Source: an uncultured Treponema sp. (GTDB taxonomy: Bacteria; Spirochaetota; Spirochaetia; Treponematales; Treponemataceae). Taken from it: a stretch of 7,759 bases of DNA. The notes under the pieces were generated by a model. It was not told the DNA's origin, made no database searches, and worked only from the letters and a program-made list of their open reading frames with translations. How positions within the stretch are numbered: position 1 is the first letter of the stretch; every line of letters begins with the position of its first letter. The stretch spans positions 1 through 7,759 of the forward strand of contig CALAUH010000166.1 in the NCBI GenBank assembly GCA_937892225.1, in the 5' to 3' direction. Position numbers and translations under genes: made by a program. This document shows, in pieces, positions 1-6,803 of this stretch.

Positions 1-1
1 G

Positions 2-1975
2 TGGATTTTAAAGATTACAGATTATGCTGACCGCCTTGATGCTGACCTCGAAGGACTTGACTGGCCAGAATCTGTAAAACTTATGCAGCACAACTGGATT
101 GGAAAATCTACAGGTGCCGAAGTTACATTTACAGTTGCAGATAAAGACGGAAAACCAACTGATAATCACCTTACAGTATATACAACTCGCTGTGATACAT
201 TGTTCGGAGCAACTTACATGGTTGTTTCTCCAGAACACAAAATCATTCCACAGATTACAACAGCAGAACAATCAGATGCAGTAAAAGCTTACCAAGAACA
301 GGCTGCAAAAAAATCTGATCTTGAAAGAACAGATTTAGCAAAAGATAAAACTGGTGTATTCTCAGGAAGTTATGCAATCAACCCTGTAAACGGAAAATTA
401 ATTCCAATCTGGATTGCAGATTACGTACTCATCAGCTACGGAACTGGTGCAATTATGGCCGTTCCTGCTCACGATGACCGCGACTGGGATTTTGCAAAGA
501 AATTTAATTTACCAATCATCGAAGTATTAAAGAGCGAAGTTGATGTTCAAACTCAGGCTTGGACTCAGGATGGAATCCACGTTAATTCAGAATTCTTAGA
601 CGGGCTAAACAAAGCTGATGCAATTGCAAAAATGCTCGAATTCCTTGAAGAAAAGAAAATTGGTAAAAAGGCAATCAACTATAAACTCCGCGACTGGGTA
701 TATAGCCGTCAGCGCTACTGGGGAGAACCAATTCCTTTAGTACATTGTCCAGATTGTGGAACAGTGCCAGTTCCAGAAGAAGAATTGCCACTTACATTAC
801 CAGAAGTAAAATCTTACCAGCCAACAGGTACAGGTGAATCTCCACTTGCAGCAATTGATTCTTGGGTAAACTGCAAATGTCCAAAATGTGGAAAACCTGC
901 AAAACGCGAAACAAACACAATGCCACAGTGGGGTGGTTCTTGCTGGTACTACTTACGCTATCTCGACGCACATAATGATAAAGAATTCTGTTCAAAAGAA
1001 GCAGAAAAATACTGGATGCCAGTTGATTTATACATTGGTGGTGCTGAACACGCAGTACTTCACCTTCTTTACGCTCGTTTCTGGCACAAAGTTTTGTACG
1101 ACCTCGGAATTGTTTCTACAAAAGAACCATTCCAGCGCTTAATTAACCAGGGTATGATTACATCATTTGCTTACCAGCGCAAAAACAAGACATTAGTTCC
1201 TGTAGACGAAGTTGAACAGAAAGACGACGGCAACTGGTACGAAAAAGCAACTGGCGAAAAACTCGAACAGGTTGTTGCAAAGATGTCTAAATCTTTGAAA
1301 AACGTTGTAAACCCAGATGACGAAATTAAAGCATACGGTGCCGATTCAGTTCGTATGTACGAAATGTTTATGGGACCTTTAACAATGTCAAAACCTTGGG
1401 CAACACAGGGTATTGTTGGTATTCACCGCTTCCTCGAAAAAGTTTGGTCAGTAAGTGAAAAACCAATCGTAGACATTGATATTTCTGGAAAACTCGAAGA
1501 CAAAGCTTTAATCAGTGCTCGTAAAACATTTGCTCAGACAATCAAAAAGGTAACTGATGATACTAAAACTTTGAACTTCAACACTGCAATTTCTCAGATG
1601 ATGATTTTCATCAACGAAATTTCAAAATTACCAGAAGTTCCAAAAGCAATGTGGTCAGACTTTGTAAAAGTTCTTTCTCCATACGCTCCTCACCTTGGTG
1701 AAGAACTCTGGGAAAAACTTGGGAACAAAAACACAATCGCATACGTTCAGTGGCCAACAGTTGATGAAAGCCTGCTCAAAGATGATGCAATTCAGATTGT
1801 AGTTATGGTAAACGGTAAAAAACGCGATGTATTCGAAGCAGCCCCTAACACAGATCAGGAAACATTAAAGAAGATGGCATTCGACCGCGAAAATATAAAG
1901 AAATTTACAGATGGTCATGAAATAATTAAAACTATTGTTGTTCCTAACAAAATTGTTACAATAGTTGTAAAATAG
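2..1975 (+). CDS. leuS: Leucyl-tRNA synthetase, 5'-truncated by the window edge
   Basis: Class I aminoacyl-tRNA synthetase that charges tRNA-Leu in the cytoplasm. The frame is open from base 2 (it begins WILKITDYADRL, a typical LeuRS stretch), so the ATG at 83 is internal. About 657 residues are present, against roughly 800-870 in the family, so the N-terminal Rossmann part with the HIGH motif is missing. Visible in order: the CP1 editing domain with its threonine-rich motif TTRCDTLFGATYM (182-220) and the GTGAIMAVPAHDDRDWDF stretch (about 440-493); RDWVYSRQRYWGEPIP (about 692-739), returning to the catalytic core; a zinc-type cysteine cluster CPDCG and CKCPKCG (about 746-892); KMSKS at 1280-1294; the anticodon-binding helical domain; and the small C-terminal domain ending in IVVK. 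The Cys in TTRCD replaces the usual Pro. A terminator follows 40 bases after the stop. Identification is secure. Confidence 0.98.
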   Translation, partial: WILKITDYADRLDADLEGLDWPESVKLMQHNWIGKSTGAEVTFTVADKDGKPTDNHLTVYTTRCDTLFGATYMVVSPEHKIIPQITTAEQSDAVKAYQEQAAKKSDLERTDLAKDKTGVFSGSYAINPVNGKLIPIWIADYVLISYGTGAIMAVPAHDDRDWDFAKKFNLPIIEVLKSEVDVQTQAWTQDGIHVNSEFLDGLNKADAIAKMLEFLEEKKIGKKAINYKLRDWVYSRQRYWGEPIPLVHCPDCGTVPVPEEELPLTLPEVKSYQPTGTGESPLAAIDSWVNCKCPKCGKPAKRETNTMPQWGGSCWYYLRYLDAHNDKEFCSKEAEKYWMPVDLYIGGAEHAVLHLLYARFWHKVLYDLGIVSTKEPFQRLINQGMITSFAYQRKNKTLVPVDEVEQKDDGNWYEKATGEKLEQVVAKMSKSLKNVVNPDDEIKAYGADSVRMYEMFMGPLTMSKPWATQGIVGIHRFLEKVWSVSEKPIVDIDISGKLEDKALISARKTFAQTIKKVTDDTKTLNFNTAISQMMIFINEISKLPEVPKAMWSDFVKVLSPYAPHLGEELWEKLGNKNTIAYVQWPTVDESLLKDDAIQIVVMVNGKKRDVFEAAPNTDQETLKKMAFDRENIKKFTDGHEIIKTIVVPNKIVTIVVK

Positions 1976-2015
1976 CCTCGCATAAATGCTCACAGCCGGA
2001 GTGCGTGTAAACACT

Positions 2016-2044
2016 AAAAAACAGTCCCAACGGACTGTTTTTTT
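2016..2044 (+). terminator. Intrinsic terminator of leuS
   Basis: The stem ACAGTCC (2021-2027) pairs perfectly with GGACTGT (2032-2038) around a CAAC loop. It is extended by A residues at 2016-2020 that can pair with the T run. Seven T follow (2038-2044). It lies 40 bases after the leuS stop and in the right orientation. Confidence 0.92.
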
Positions 2045-2065
2045 AACGCATTTGCTATTTTAGGC

Positions 2066-2119
2066 TTATCTGGACGCAAGGCGCCAGATAAATTAGTTTC
2101 ACACCGACACTTCGTGCGG
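2066..2119. other. Two short hairpins downstream of the leuS terminator
   Basis: The first arm pair is TTATCTGG (2066-2073) with CCAGATAA (2084-2091), continued by CGC (2075-2077) with GCG (2081-2083), leaving one bulged A and an AAG loop. The second is CCG-A-CAC (2104-2110) with GTGCGG (2114-2119), also with one bulged A and a three-base loop. Neither is followed by a T run, so these are not standard terminators. The surrounding spacer (1976-2225) shows no supported gene. The hairpins could be a dispersed intergenic repeat or RNA-processing sites; function is unknown. Confidence 0.5.
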
Positions 2120-2225
2120 AGTAAACCATAGAATAAAAAAGATTATACAAAACAAAATCAAATGATGACAGATTATGAGATTTTAGTTTGTTTTTTAATT
2201 TACAAGTAGGAATTGAATATAAAGA

Positions 2226-2984
2226 ATGACAATAAAAAAACGTTTTATATATGGTTTATTATCTCAAATATTATTAATAATCTTAAATTCATTATTAGTT
2301 ATTTTCAATAATAAAAGTTTTAGTTTTTCTTGGATATTTATTTCAATAATTATTTATTTCGTAATAAGTTTAGGAATAATTATTTGGGAAAAAATGATAA
2401 AAGAGCCTTTACTTTTTATTTTTAAAATTATTGCTATTATTTTTGTTTCAGTAATTCTTTTTACTAATTTTTCATTTTTATCACAAGAAGTTCTCTTTAC
2501 ACTCCCCTTATTAGTTGCTTTTCTTTGGAGTATTCCTGATATAAACGAATCAGAACAATTAATAAAAAATAAATCCGGAATAAATACCCCTAAACAAACA
2601 GAAGAAGAACTTCCAGAAACGAAATCGAATAATATTTTTCCATATCTAATTAATTTTATAATATTGTTTATTATATATGTAATAGCTTCCATGTGTTATT
2701 ACAATATGGAAACTGGAGAAAGAATCTGGTCTGTAATTTTAATAATGGGATTAGGATTAACATTTGTTTATTGGCTTAGTTATCTTTATTACAAATATCT
2801 ATTAAAAAATACAAAAACTACAAGAATAATAAAAATCGCAATGATTTTAGCATTATTATATTGGATGTATTATTTTTGTAGTACAATTAAAGAAACACCA
2901 TTCCACTTATTAATATCAGTTACAATAGCTGCATTTATTTCATTAACAATACAAAATTTGATATTAACAAAAGGTAATAAATAA
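2226..2984 (+). CDS. Polytopic membrane protein of unknown function (8 predicted helices)
   Basis: 252 residues, not recognised as any named family. Hydrophobic segments are at about 8-27, 34-54, 61-81, 88-103, 137-157, 167-185, 200-218 and 225-246. They form two blocks of four helices separated by a hydrophilic, charged linker (about 104-136, with EEELPE). The first residues (KKR) suggest a cytoplasmic N terminus. The two halves have similar helix spacing, so an old internal duplication is possible. The ATG at 2226 is preceded by AGGAA at 2208-2212 with a rather long spacer of 13 bases, so the start is likely but not certain. GC content is very low (about 15% in the first 60 bases), unlike leuS, which suggests recent acquisition. 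No catalytic motif is visible. An immunity-type or transporter-accessory membrane protein cannot be told apart. Confidence 0.75.
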   Translation: MTIKKRFIYGLLSQILLIILNSLLVIFNNKSFSFSWIFISIIIYFVISLGIIIWEKMIKEPLLFIFKIIAIIFVSVILFTNFSFLSQEVLFTLPLLVAFLWSIPDINESEQLIKNKSGINTPKQTEEELPETKSNNIFPYLINFIILFIIYVIASMCYYNMETGERIWSVILIMGLGLTFVYWLSYLYYKYLLKNTKTTRIIKIAMILALLYWMYYFCSTIKETPFHLLISVTIAAFISLTIQNLILTKGNK

Positions 2985-3164
2985 ACTACAATTTTTTATA
3001 TTACGAAGGAATTACAAACTATATAAACTGGGACCAACAACTTTTATAATCCTAGAACTTTAACAGATGGCATTGCTAATATTATATTTAAAGGCGTTGG
3101 CCATTTTTTTGCAGATATGTTACCATATTATGCAACAGGATGTAGAAATGAAAGGAATCAATAA
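2981..3164 (+). pseudogene. Broken coding remnant, frameshifted, ending inside the lipoprotein gene start
   Basis: Two short open stretches in neighbouring frames read like protein. The first (2981-3046) contains YYEGITNYINWDQQLL and then stops. The second (3027-3161, stop TAA 3162-3164) contains FYNPRTLTDGIANIIFKG followed by GVGHFFADMLPYYATG and ends CRNERNQ. Skipping one base between about 3038 and 3044 joins them into one chain. The second stretch is less dominated by Ile/Lys/Asn than the AT-rich surroundings, and its Gly, His, Asp and Pro content argues against random reading. No start codon or ribosome site leads into either stretch, so this is probably the degraded 3' end of a larger gene. 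Its stop overlaps the lipoprotein start by 17 bases, a normal layout for a coupled gene pair. I do not recognise the family. Confidence 0.45.
3137..3140 (+). promoter_or_regulatory. Ribosome binding site fixing the lipoprotein start
   Basis: AGGA lies 7 bases before the ATG at 3148. The longer reading from ATG 3067 has no comparable site, and it would bury the lipoprotein signal peptide behind 27 unrelated residues. Confidence 0.65.
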
Positions 3165-3645
3165 AATTTTAATAATATTATATTTACTAAGTTTACTTTC
3201 ATGTAAAACAGCATCACTTGTTACTTTTGAAAGTGAAAAGCATGCTGATTTTAATAATAATAAAATAACAAAAGTTGATGATGAGCCTTTTTTCTATAAT
3301 AGAATATTAACAGCAGTGTGTGTGGATATTGTTTTTTTCAAATATTCTAAAACAAAAGATTTTAATGATATTTGTGTAAAAAAATTCAAAATTTATGATG
3401 ATAATGGAAATCTTATTTATTTTAAAGAAAATATAGTTTTATCAAGTTTTAATTCAACATTTGATGAAATAAATAATTTTTATTCTAAAATATATTATCA
3501 TGAATTTGCTGAAGAAGAAATAAGCAGATCAAAATTTGAAAATTACAAAACAAAATACGTAATATTAAAATACGAAATTGATGGAAAAGAATATTCTGAT
3601 AAACTTATTCGTAAAGAAGAAAAACATTTTGTTCTTCCAACATAA
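3148..3645 (+). CDS. Small predicted lipoprotein of unknown function
   Basis: 165 residues. It starts MKGINK, then a hydrophobic stretch (about 7-17) and the lipobox LLSC with Cys19 as the lipidation site, so signal peptidase II processing and membrane anchoring outside the cytoplasm are expected. The mature part (about 147 residues) is hydrophilic, rich in Lys, Asp, Glu, Phe and Tyr, with two further Cys (58 and 76). Short patterns such as IYDDNGNLIYF and YEIDGKEYSDK suggest a beta-rich fold. The start at 3148 is chosen over the in-frame ATG at 3067 because of the AGGA site and the signal peptide. It overlaps the end of a broken coding remnant by 17 bases. A run of eight T follows the stop (3651-3658) without a convincing stem. 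GC is about 15% in a sampled 60-base line. The family is not recognised; an immunity-type lipoprotein is only a guess from context. Confidence 0.8.
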   Translation: MKGINKILIILYLLSLLSCKTASLVTFESEKHADFNNNKITKVDDEPFFYNRILTAVCVDIVFFKYSKTKDFNDICVKKFKIYDDNGNLIYFKENIVLSSFNSTFDEINNFYSKIYYHEFAEEEISRSKFENYKTKYVILKYEIDGKEYSDKLIRKEEKHFVLPT

Positions 3646-3672
3646 AAGTCTTTTTTTTAACGAGGATTATAA

Positions 3673-3880
3673 ATGAGGATACACCCAAAACTAGCAAGTG
3701 GAATGTTTTGTATTCTATGTTGTACCATTTTAATTATTATAGAAAAAAATAATTTATATTATCATTCCTTTTTTAACAATTCTTTTTTATTGTATTTATG
3801 AAAAATTTTTTATAATCAGAAATAAAAAAAACAGGATTAAAGTGATGTTAAGGATATTATTATCCTATCTATCCTTCTAA
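3673..3880 (+). pseudogene. Small membrane-protein frame broken at a run of seven A
   Basis: The ATG at 3673 has GAGGA at 3662-3666, six bases upstream, and lies 27 bases after the lipoprotein stop. As written it encodes 42 residues (stop TGA 3799-3801) starting MRIHPKLASGMFCILC, with a hydrophobic helix through residue 23. At the A7 run (3743-3749), dropping one A moves into a frame that stays open to TAA 3878-3880. That frame gives a second helix (IIYIIIPFLTILFYCIY) and a basic tail (RNKKNRIK), for a coherent two-helix protein of 68 residues. The continuous frame runs into the terminator stem, which is unusual. AT-rich DNA easily reads as hydrophobic residues, so the gene may be a remnant, a sequencing error, or a chance reading. 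The ribosome site and spacing are the best arguments that translation starts here. Confidence 0.4.
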
Positions 3881-3898
3881 TCCTGTTTCTTTTTTTTA
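3826..3898. terminator. Bidirectional terminator between convergent gene groups
   Basis: The outer stem AAACAGGATTA (3829-3839) pairs perfectly with TAATCCTGTTT (3878-3888). On the + strand it is followed by CTTTTTTTT; on the - strand by a T run (complement of the A run at 3824-3831). Inside the loop a second hairpin AGGATA (3851-3856) / TATCCT (3861-3866) can form. It sits between the last + strand reading frame and the stop of the - strand STAS gene, so it can end transcription from both sides. Confidence 0.85.
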
Positions 3899-3919
3899 TC
3901 TTTGTAAATTTGTATATTA

Positions 3920-4246
3920 TTATTTTACTTCAGTTACTGAATTTATAAGATTAAATAAATATTTAAATCCTGTTGCTGCCACTGCTTTTTCTGATTCATT
4001 CGACATGGACATAAAATATAATTTAGTTCCATTTGTTTCACTATCGTTAAAAGCTGCCATTAATAAACCTATACCTGAAGCATCTAATTCTATTAAGTGA
4101 GACATATCTAATACGACGTTAGTTTTTGCAACACTGTTATATAATGTATCTTTAAATTCACCTAATGTGTATGCATTCAAAGCTCCAGAAAGCTCAAATA
4201 ACTTATAGTTAGTACCTTCTTTTTCTGTTGTAATTAATTGTTCCAT
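3920..4246 (-). CDS. STAS-domain anti-sigma factor antagonist
   Basis: 108 residues, the usual size of a single-domain STAS protein of the SpoIIAA/RsbV kind. It has the central motif VVLDMSHLIELDASGIGLL (about 44-62) with DASG, where Ser57 is the expected phosphorylation site. In this family the unphosphorylated form binds an anti-sigma/kinase partner, and SpoIIE-type phosphatases reactivate the phosphorylated form. It is the last gene of the - strand operon, 3 bases after the stop of the large membrane phosphatase, with its own strong site GAGGA 7 bases before the ATG. This supports co-translation with its likely phosphatase. No HATPase kinase is encoded in the window, so the partner must lie elsewhere. 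The output could be a sigma factor or another partner-switch target such as a cyclase. The domain call is secure; the pathway is inferred. Confidence 0.93.
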   Translation of the reverse strand: MEQLITTEKEGTNYKLFELSGALNAYTLGEFKDTLYNSVAKTNVVLDMSHLIELDASGIGLLMAAFNDSETNGTKLYFMSMSNESEKAVAATGFKYLFNLINSVTEVK

Positions 4247-4249
4247 GGT

Positions 4250-6802
4250 CTATTCCTCTTTCTTCATATTTTCATCAGCAGAATTAACAAACATATCGTC
4301 TAAATCAAGATTTTCCGGATCAAAAGCAAAATCTTCTATACTTTCAGCTTCTGGCATTGAAGTAGGCTCTACATTAAATGCATTGTCAGCTTCTCCCGGA
4401 ATTGATGAATCTGCAAGTGCATTTGGTGCATTTTTAGTAAAATCTTCAATTGATGCACCTTCTACTACTTCTTCACCAACTGCATTTAATTGTGAATCCA
4501 TAAATTCTTTTGCAATTTCATTTTCATCTGCTTCCATTTCTGCAGGATCAATTTCATCTGCTGCAGGCTCTGGTTCTGGAGCTGGAACTTCTTCTTCCTG
4601 CACAGGAGTTTCTTCATAACTTGAAACACCATATTTTAATACAAGAATAGAAACATCATCTTCCATTTCTTTCTGCATAAATTTAGTCAGACTTTCAAAA
4701 GTAAACTGAGCCATACGCTGTGCAGGATATGTCGAATTATCCAAAACACACTGCTGAATTCTTTCTTTACCAAACTGTTCACCACGAAGTGAGTGTGACT
4801 GAACAAGACCGTCTGTACATGCAAGGATTACATCACCTTTATTAAGTTTTGTAGTTTTTACAGAAACGAATGGTGTAAGATCTTTTACGAATCCTAAAAT
4901 ATGTCCAGAACCTTGAATTTCAATAACGTTATTATATACTTGGGTATAAAGCATTAAGGCTGGAATACCACAGTTAATATAATACATTGTATCTGTTTCA
5001 AAATCGATTAATGCAAATAAACCTGCGAAAATTGTACCCTTTCTAAAACTTTCACGAATAAATGTATTAATTTTTACTACAAGTTCCTTAAAATCATGAA
5101 TTTCTGCAAGATATGTTCGAATAACAGATTTTAAGATGACCATATTCATAGAAGCAGCAATACCTTTTCCAGATAAGTCACCAACAACGAACAAGTGTCT
5201 TGTATCAGTAAGACGAATCATATCAATAAATTCACCACCAATATTGTGAGCAGGAACCATCATATATCCAGTATCAACTTTATCAGTTTTAATATGATCA
5301 ATATTTTCCTGAATAGATGTAATGATTTGAGAAGACATCTTAATTTCACGATTTACAATACTGATAATTTCTCTGTTAGCAATATTACGCATGTAATATC
5401 CAAATACGAAGAAATAAGAATAAAGATTAGTAAAAATATTGTAATCGTATTCTTTATAATGGTCTCCAGAAATCTTTTTACCAAGAGTAATAAGACCTAA
5501 AATATTACGTCCTTCGTTTAAGATAAACATTGCATCAGATTTTGTTGTTTCAAAGAATTTAGTAAGAGGTTCATCAATTACAGAAATTTCATGTTTATTA
5601 CCAATTTCTGTAAAAATAACAACTGATTTATTAATATTCAAAAGTTCATCAAAAACAGGAGTATTTACAGGAATTGTCAATTGCAATCCATTAGATGAAT
5701 ATGCAGTTTCCAATACGCCCTTATTACCAAGAATATAAACATTAACCGATGAAGCTTCTACATTTTTACGGAAGATTTCATACATTCGGTTAGTAATCAA
5801 ATCCATTTCATCATTATAGTCTATAGATGCAAGTTCTTTTTCCAATGCTTTTCCATAATCCGAATTATACATTCGTGATGAAGATGCAAAGAACTGTCCG
5901 ACGGCAATTGCAAAAGAAACTGCAGCAATAGCTATTAAAATGAACAGGATAATAAATTTTGGACTAATAACACCATTTACCGGCTGCAACATAGCTGATG
6001 CAAAACCAACTATAAATGCCGGAATTAAATAAGAAAATAAAATCTTTATAAGATTTACAAAAATTGTTCTACCAGAAGGAATTGTTGTTTTCTGAATTGC
6101 CATTACGATAATAATCAGCATAAACAGATAAGCTATACGGATAAAACATTCAAAAGAAGGATTAGCTTTAGAAACAAAACTTATAAAGATTCTGATTGCC
6201 CACATAAGAAGGATTCCTTCACCCATAAGGAAACCCTGGAATCTCTGAATTGGTGAGCTGCTTTTTTCCTGAAGTAAAACAAAGAACAAGTAACAAACAA
6301 AAGGAACAAAGTAATAAAAGAAGAAAATATAAATATTATATGATTTCCAAGGCAAAACCGTTCTTAATTCACCAATAAATAAATATGATGAATTTACAAG
6401 TACGTTCCACCCTTTATCAAAATGAACATTTTCTTTTGGTAAGTTTCTATTAAATACAAAATAAATACAAATGAATGCAAGTACTATCAAAATGATTTGT
6501 AACACTTTTATAAAAAGAGGTTTTCTTTTTATAGCATATGATATAAAACCAGTACTTAACATGATTATAAAAATTGCATCTAATAAGATATTCAATTTAA
6601 GTAACTGAGAGATTAATGAATCAAACCACATATTTTTAAAAAGCATGTTTAATAAAAATAAAATGGAAGAAACACACATTGTTAAAAGAGGTACTAATAG
6701 AAAGTTAGTTTCCGTACGGTCAACTTTAATCTTTTTATCTACCAAAAAAGTTAAAATTACGAATGACGCAGCAATAACAAAGTTTAATGCAAAATATATC
6801 AT
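4250..6802 (-). CDS. Membrane-bound GAF-SpoIIE (PP2C-type) serine phosphatase with acidic tail
   Basis: 850 residues. The N-terminal third is a membrane sensor with about nine helices (roughly 3-21, 35-55, 72-91, 98-118, 157-177, 190-210, 217-237, 253-273, 282-304). A GAF-like region (about 330-470) follows, then a helical linker. The SpoIIE/PP2C phosphatase domain covers about 505-725, with motifs GGEFID (522-527), VGDLSGKG (540-547), CTDGL (662-666) and EDDVSIL (714-720). The first motif has Glu524 where SpoIIE/RsbU proteins normally have the metal-binding Asp; Asp542, Asp664 and Asp715/716 are kept. Residues 729-850 are an acidic Pro/Glu/Asp-rich tail with two copies of SIEDF (784-788, 821-825). 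The likely substrate is the phosphorylated STAS protein encoded next. The start ATG lies one base after the upstream phosphatase stop, with AGG 8 bases before it inside that gene, so translation is probably coupled. The input signal is unknown. Confidence 0.93.
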   Translation of the reverse strand: MIYFALNFVIAASFVILTFLVDKKIKVDRTETNFLLVPLLTMCVSSILFLLNMLFKNMWFDSLISQLLKLNILLDAIFIIMLSTGFISYAIKRKPLFIKVLQIILIVLAFICIYFVFNRNLPKENVHFDKGWNVLVNSSYLFIGELRTVLPWKSYNIYIFFFYYFVPFVCYLFFVLLQEKSSSPIQRFQGFLMGEGILLMWAIRIFISFVSKANPSFECFIRIAYLFMLIIIVMAIQKTTIPSGRTIFVNLIKILFSYLIPAFIVGFASAMLQPVNGVISPKFIILFILIAIAAVSFAIAVGQFFASSSRMYNSDYGKALEKELASIDYNDEMDLITNRMYEIFRKNVEASSVNVYILGNKGVLETAYSSNGLQLTIPVNTPVFDELLNINKSVVIFTEIGNKHEISVIDEPLTKFFETTKSDAMFILNEGRNILGLITLGKKISGDHYKEYDYNIFTNLYSYFFVFGYYMRNIANREIISIVNREIKMSSQIITSIQENIDHIKTDKVDTGYMMVPAHNIGGEFIDMIRLTDTRHLFVVGDLSGKGIAASMNMVILKSVIRTYLAEIHDFKELVVKINTFIRESFRKGTIFAGLFALIDFETDTMYYINCGIPALMLYTQVYNNVIEIQGSGHILGFVKDLTPFVSVKTTKLNKGDVILACTDGLVQSHSLRGEQFGKERIQQCVLDNSTYPAQRMAQFTFESLTKFMQKEMEDDVSILVLKYGVSSYEETPVQEEEVPAPEPEPAADEIDPAEMEADENEIAKEFMDSQLNAVGEEVVEGASIEDFTKNAPNALADSSIPGEADNAFNVEPTSMPEAESIEDFAFDPENLDLDDMFVNSADENMKKEE
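4254..4258 (-). promoter_or_regulatory. Ribosome binding site of the STAS gene
   Basis: On the - strand GAGGA lies 7 bases before the ATG (4244-4246), inside the last codons of the upstream phosphatase gene. It gives the STAS protein efficient, probably coupled, translation. Confidence 0.75.
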
Positions 6803-6803
6803 A

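Noticed and set aside
792..1142. Short frames on both strands within leuS
   Set aside because: They overlap conserved LeuRS core sequence and have no independent support.
2162..2209. 15-codon frame (MMTDYEILVCFLIYK) before the membrane protein gene, possible leader peptide
   Set aside because: There is no ribosome site and no repeated regulatory codons; a frame this short is expected by chance.
2354..2692. 112-residue frame on the - strand
   Set aside because: It lies wholly inside the eight-helix protein gene, with no ribosome site or recognisable domain; AT-rich shadow frame.
3045..3050. Perfect TATAAT, possible -10 box for the lipoprotein gene
   Set aside because: No acceptable -35 box lies 16-18 bases upstream (TATAAA only), and such hexamers are common by chance in DNA this AT-rich.
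3067..3147. Upstream ATG extending the lipoprotein by 27 residues
   Set aside because: It would bury the lipoprotein signal peptide and has no ribosome site; the ATG at 3148 has AGGA at correct spacing.
3602..3658. T8 run after the lipoprotein gene as a terminator
   Set aside because: The only stem upstream (GAAGAA.. with GTTCTTC) needs a three-base bulge and sits well before the T run.
4245..4619. 124-residue Ser/Ala-rich frame on the + strand
   Set aside because: It is antisense to the acidic tail of the large phosphatase. Its composition is explained by complementing Glu/Asp/Pro codons, and it has no ribosome site.
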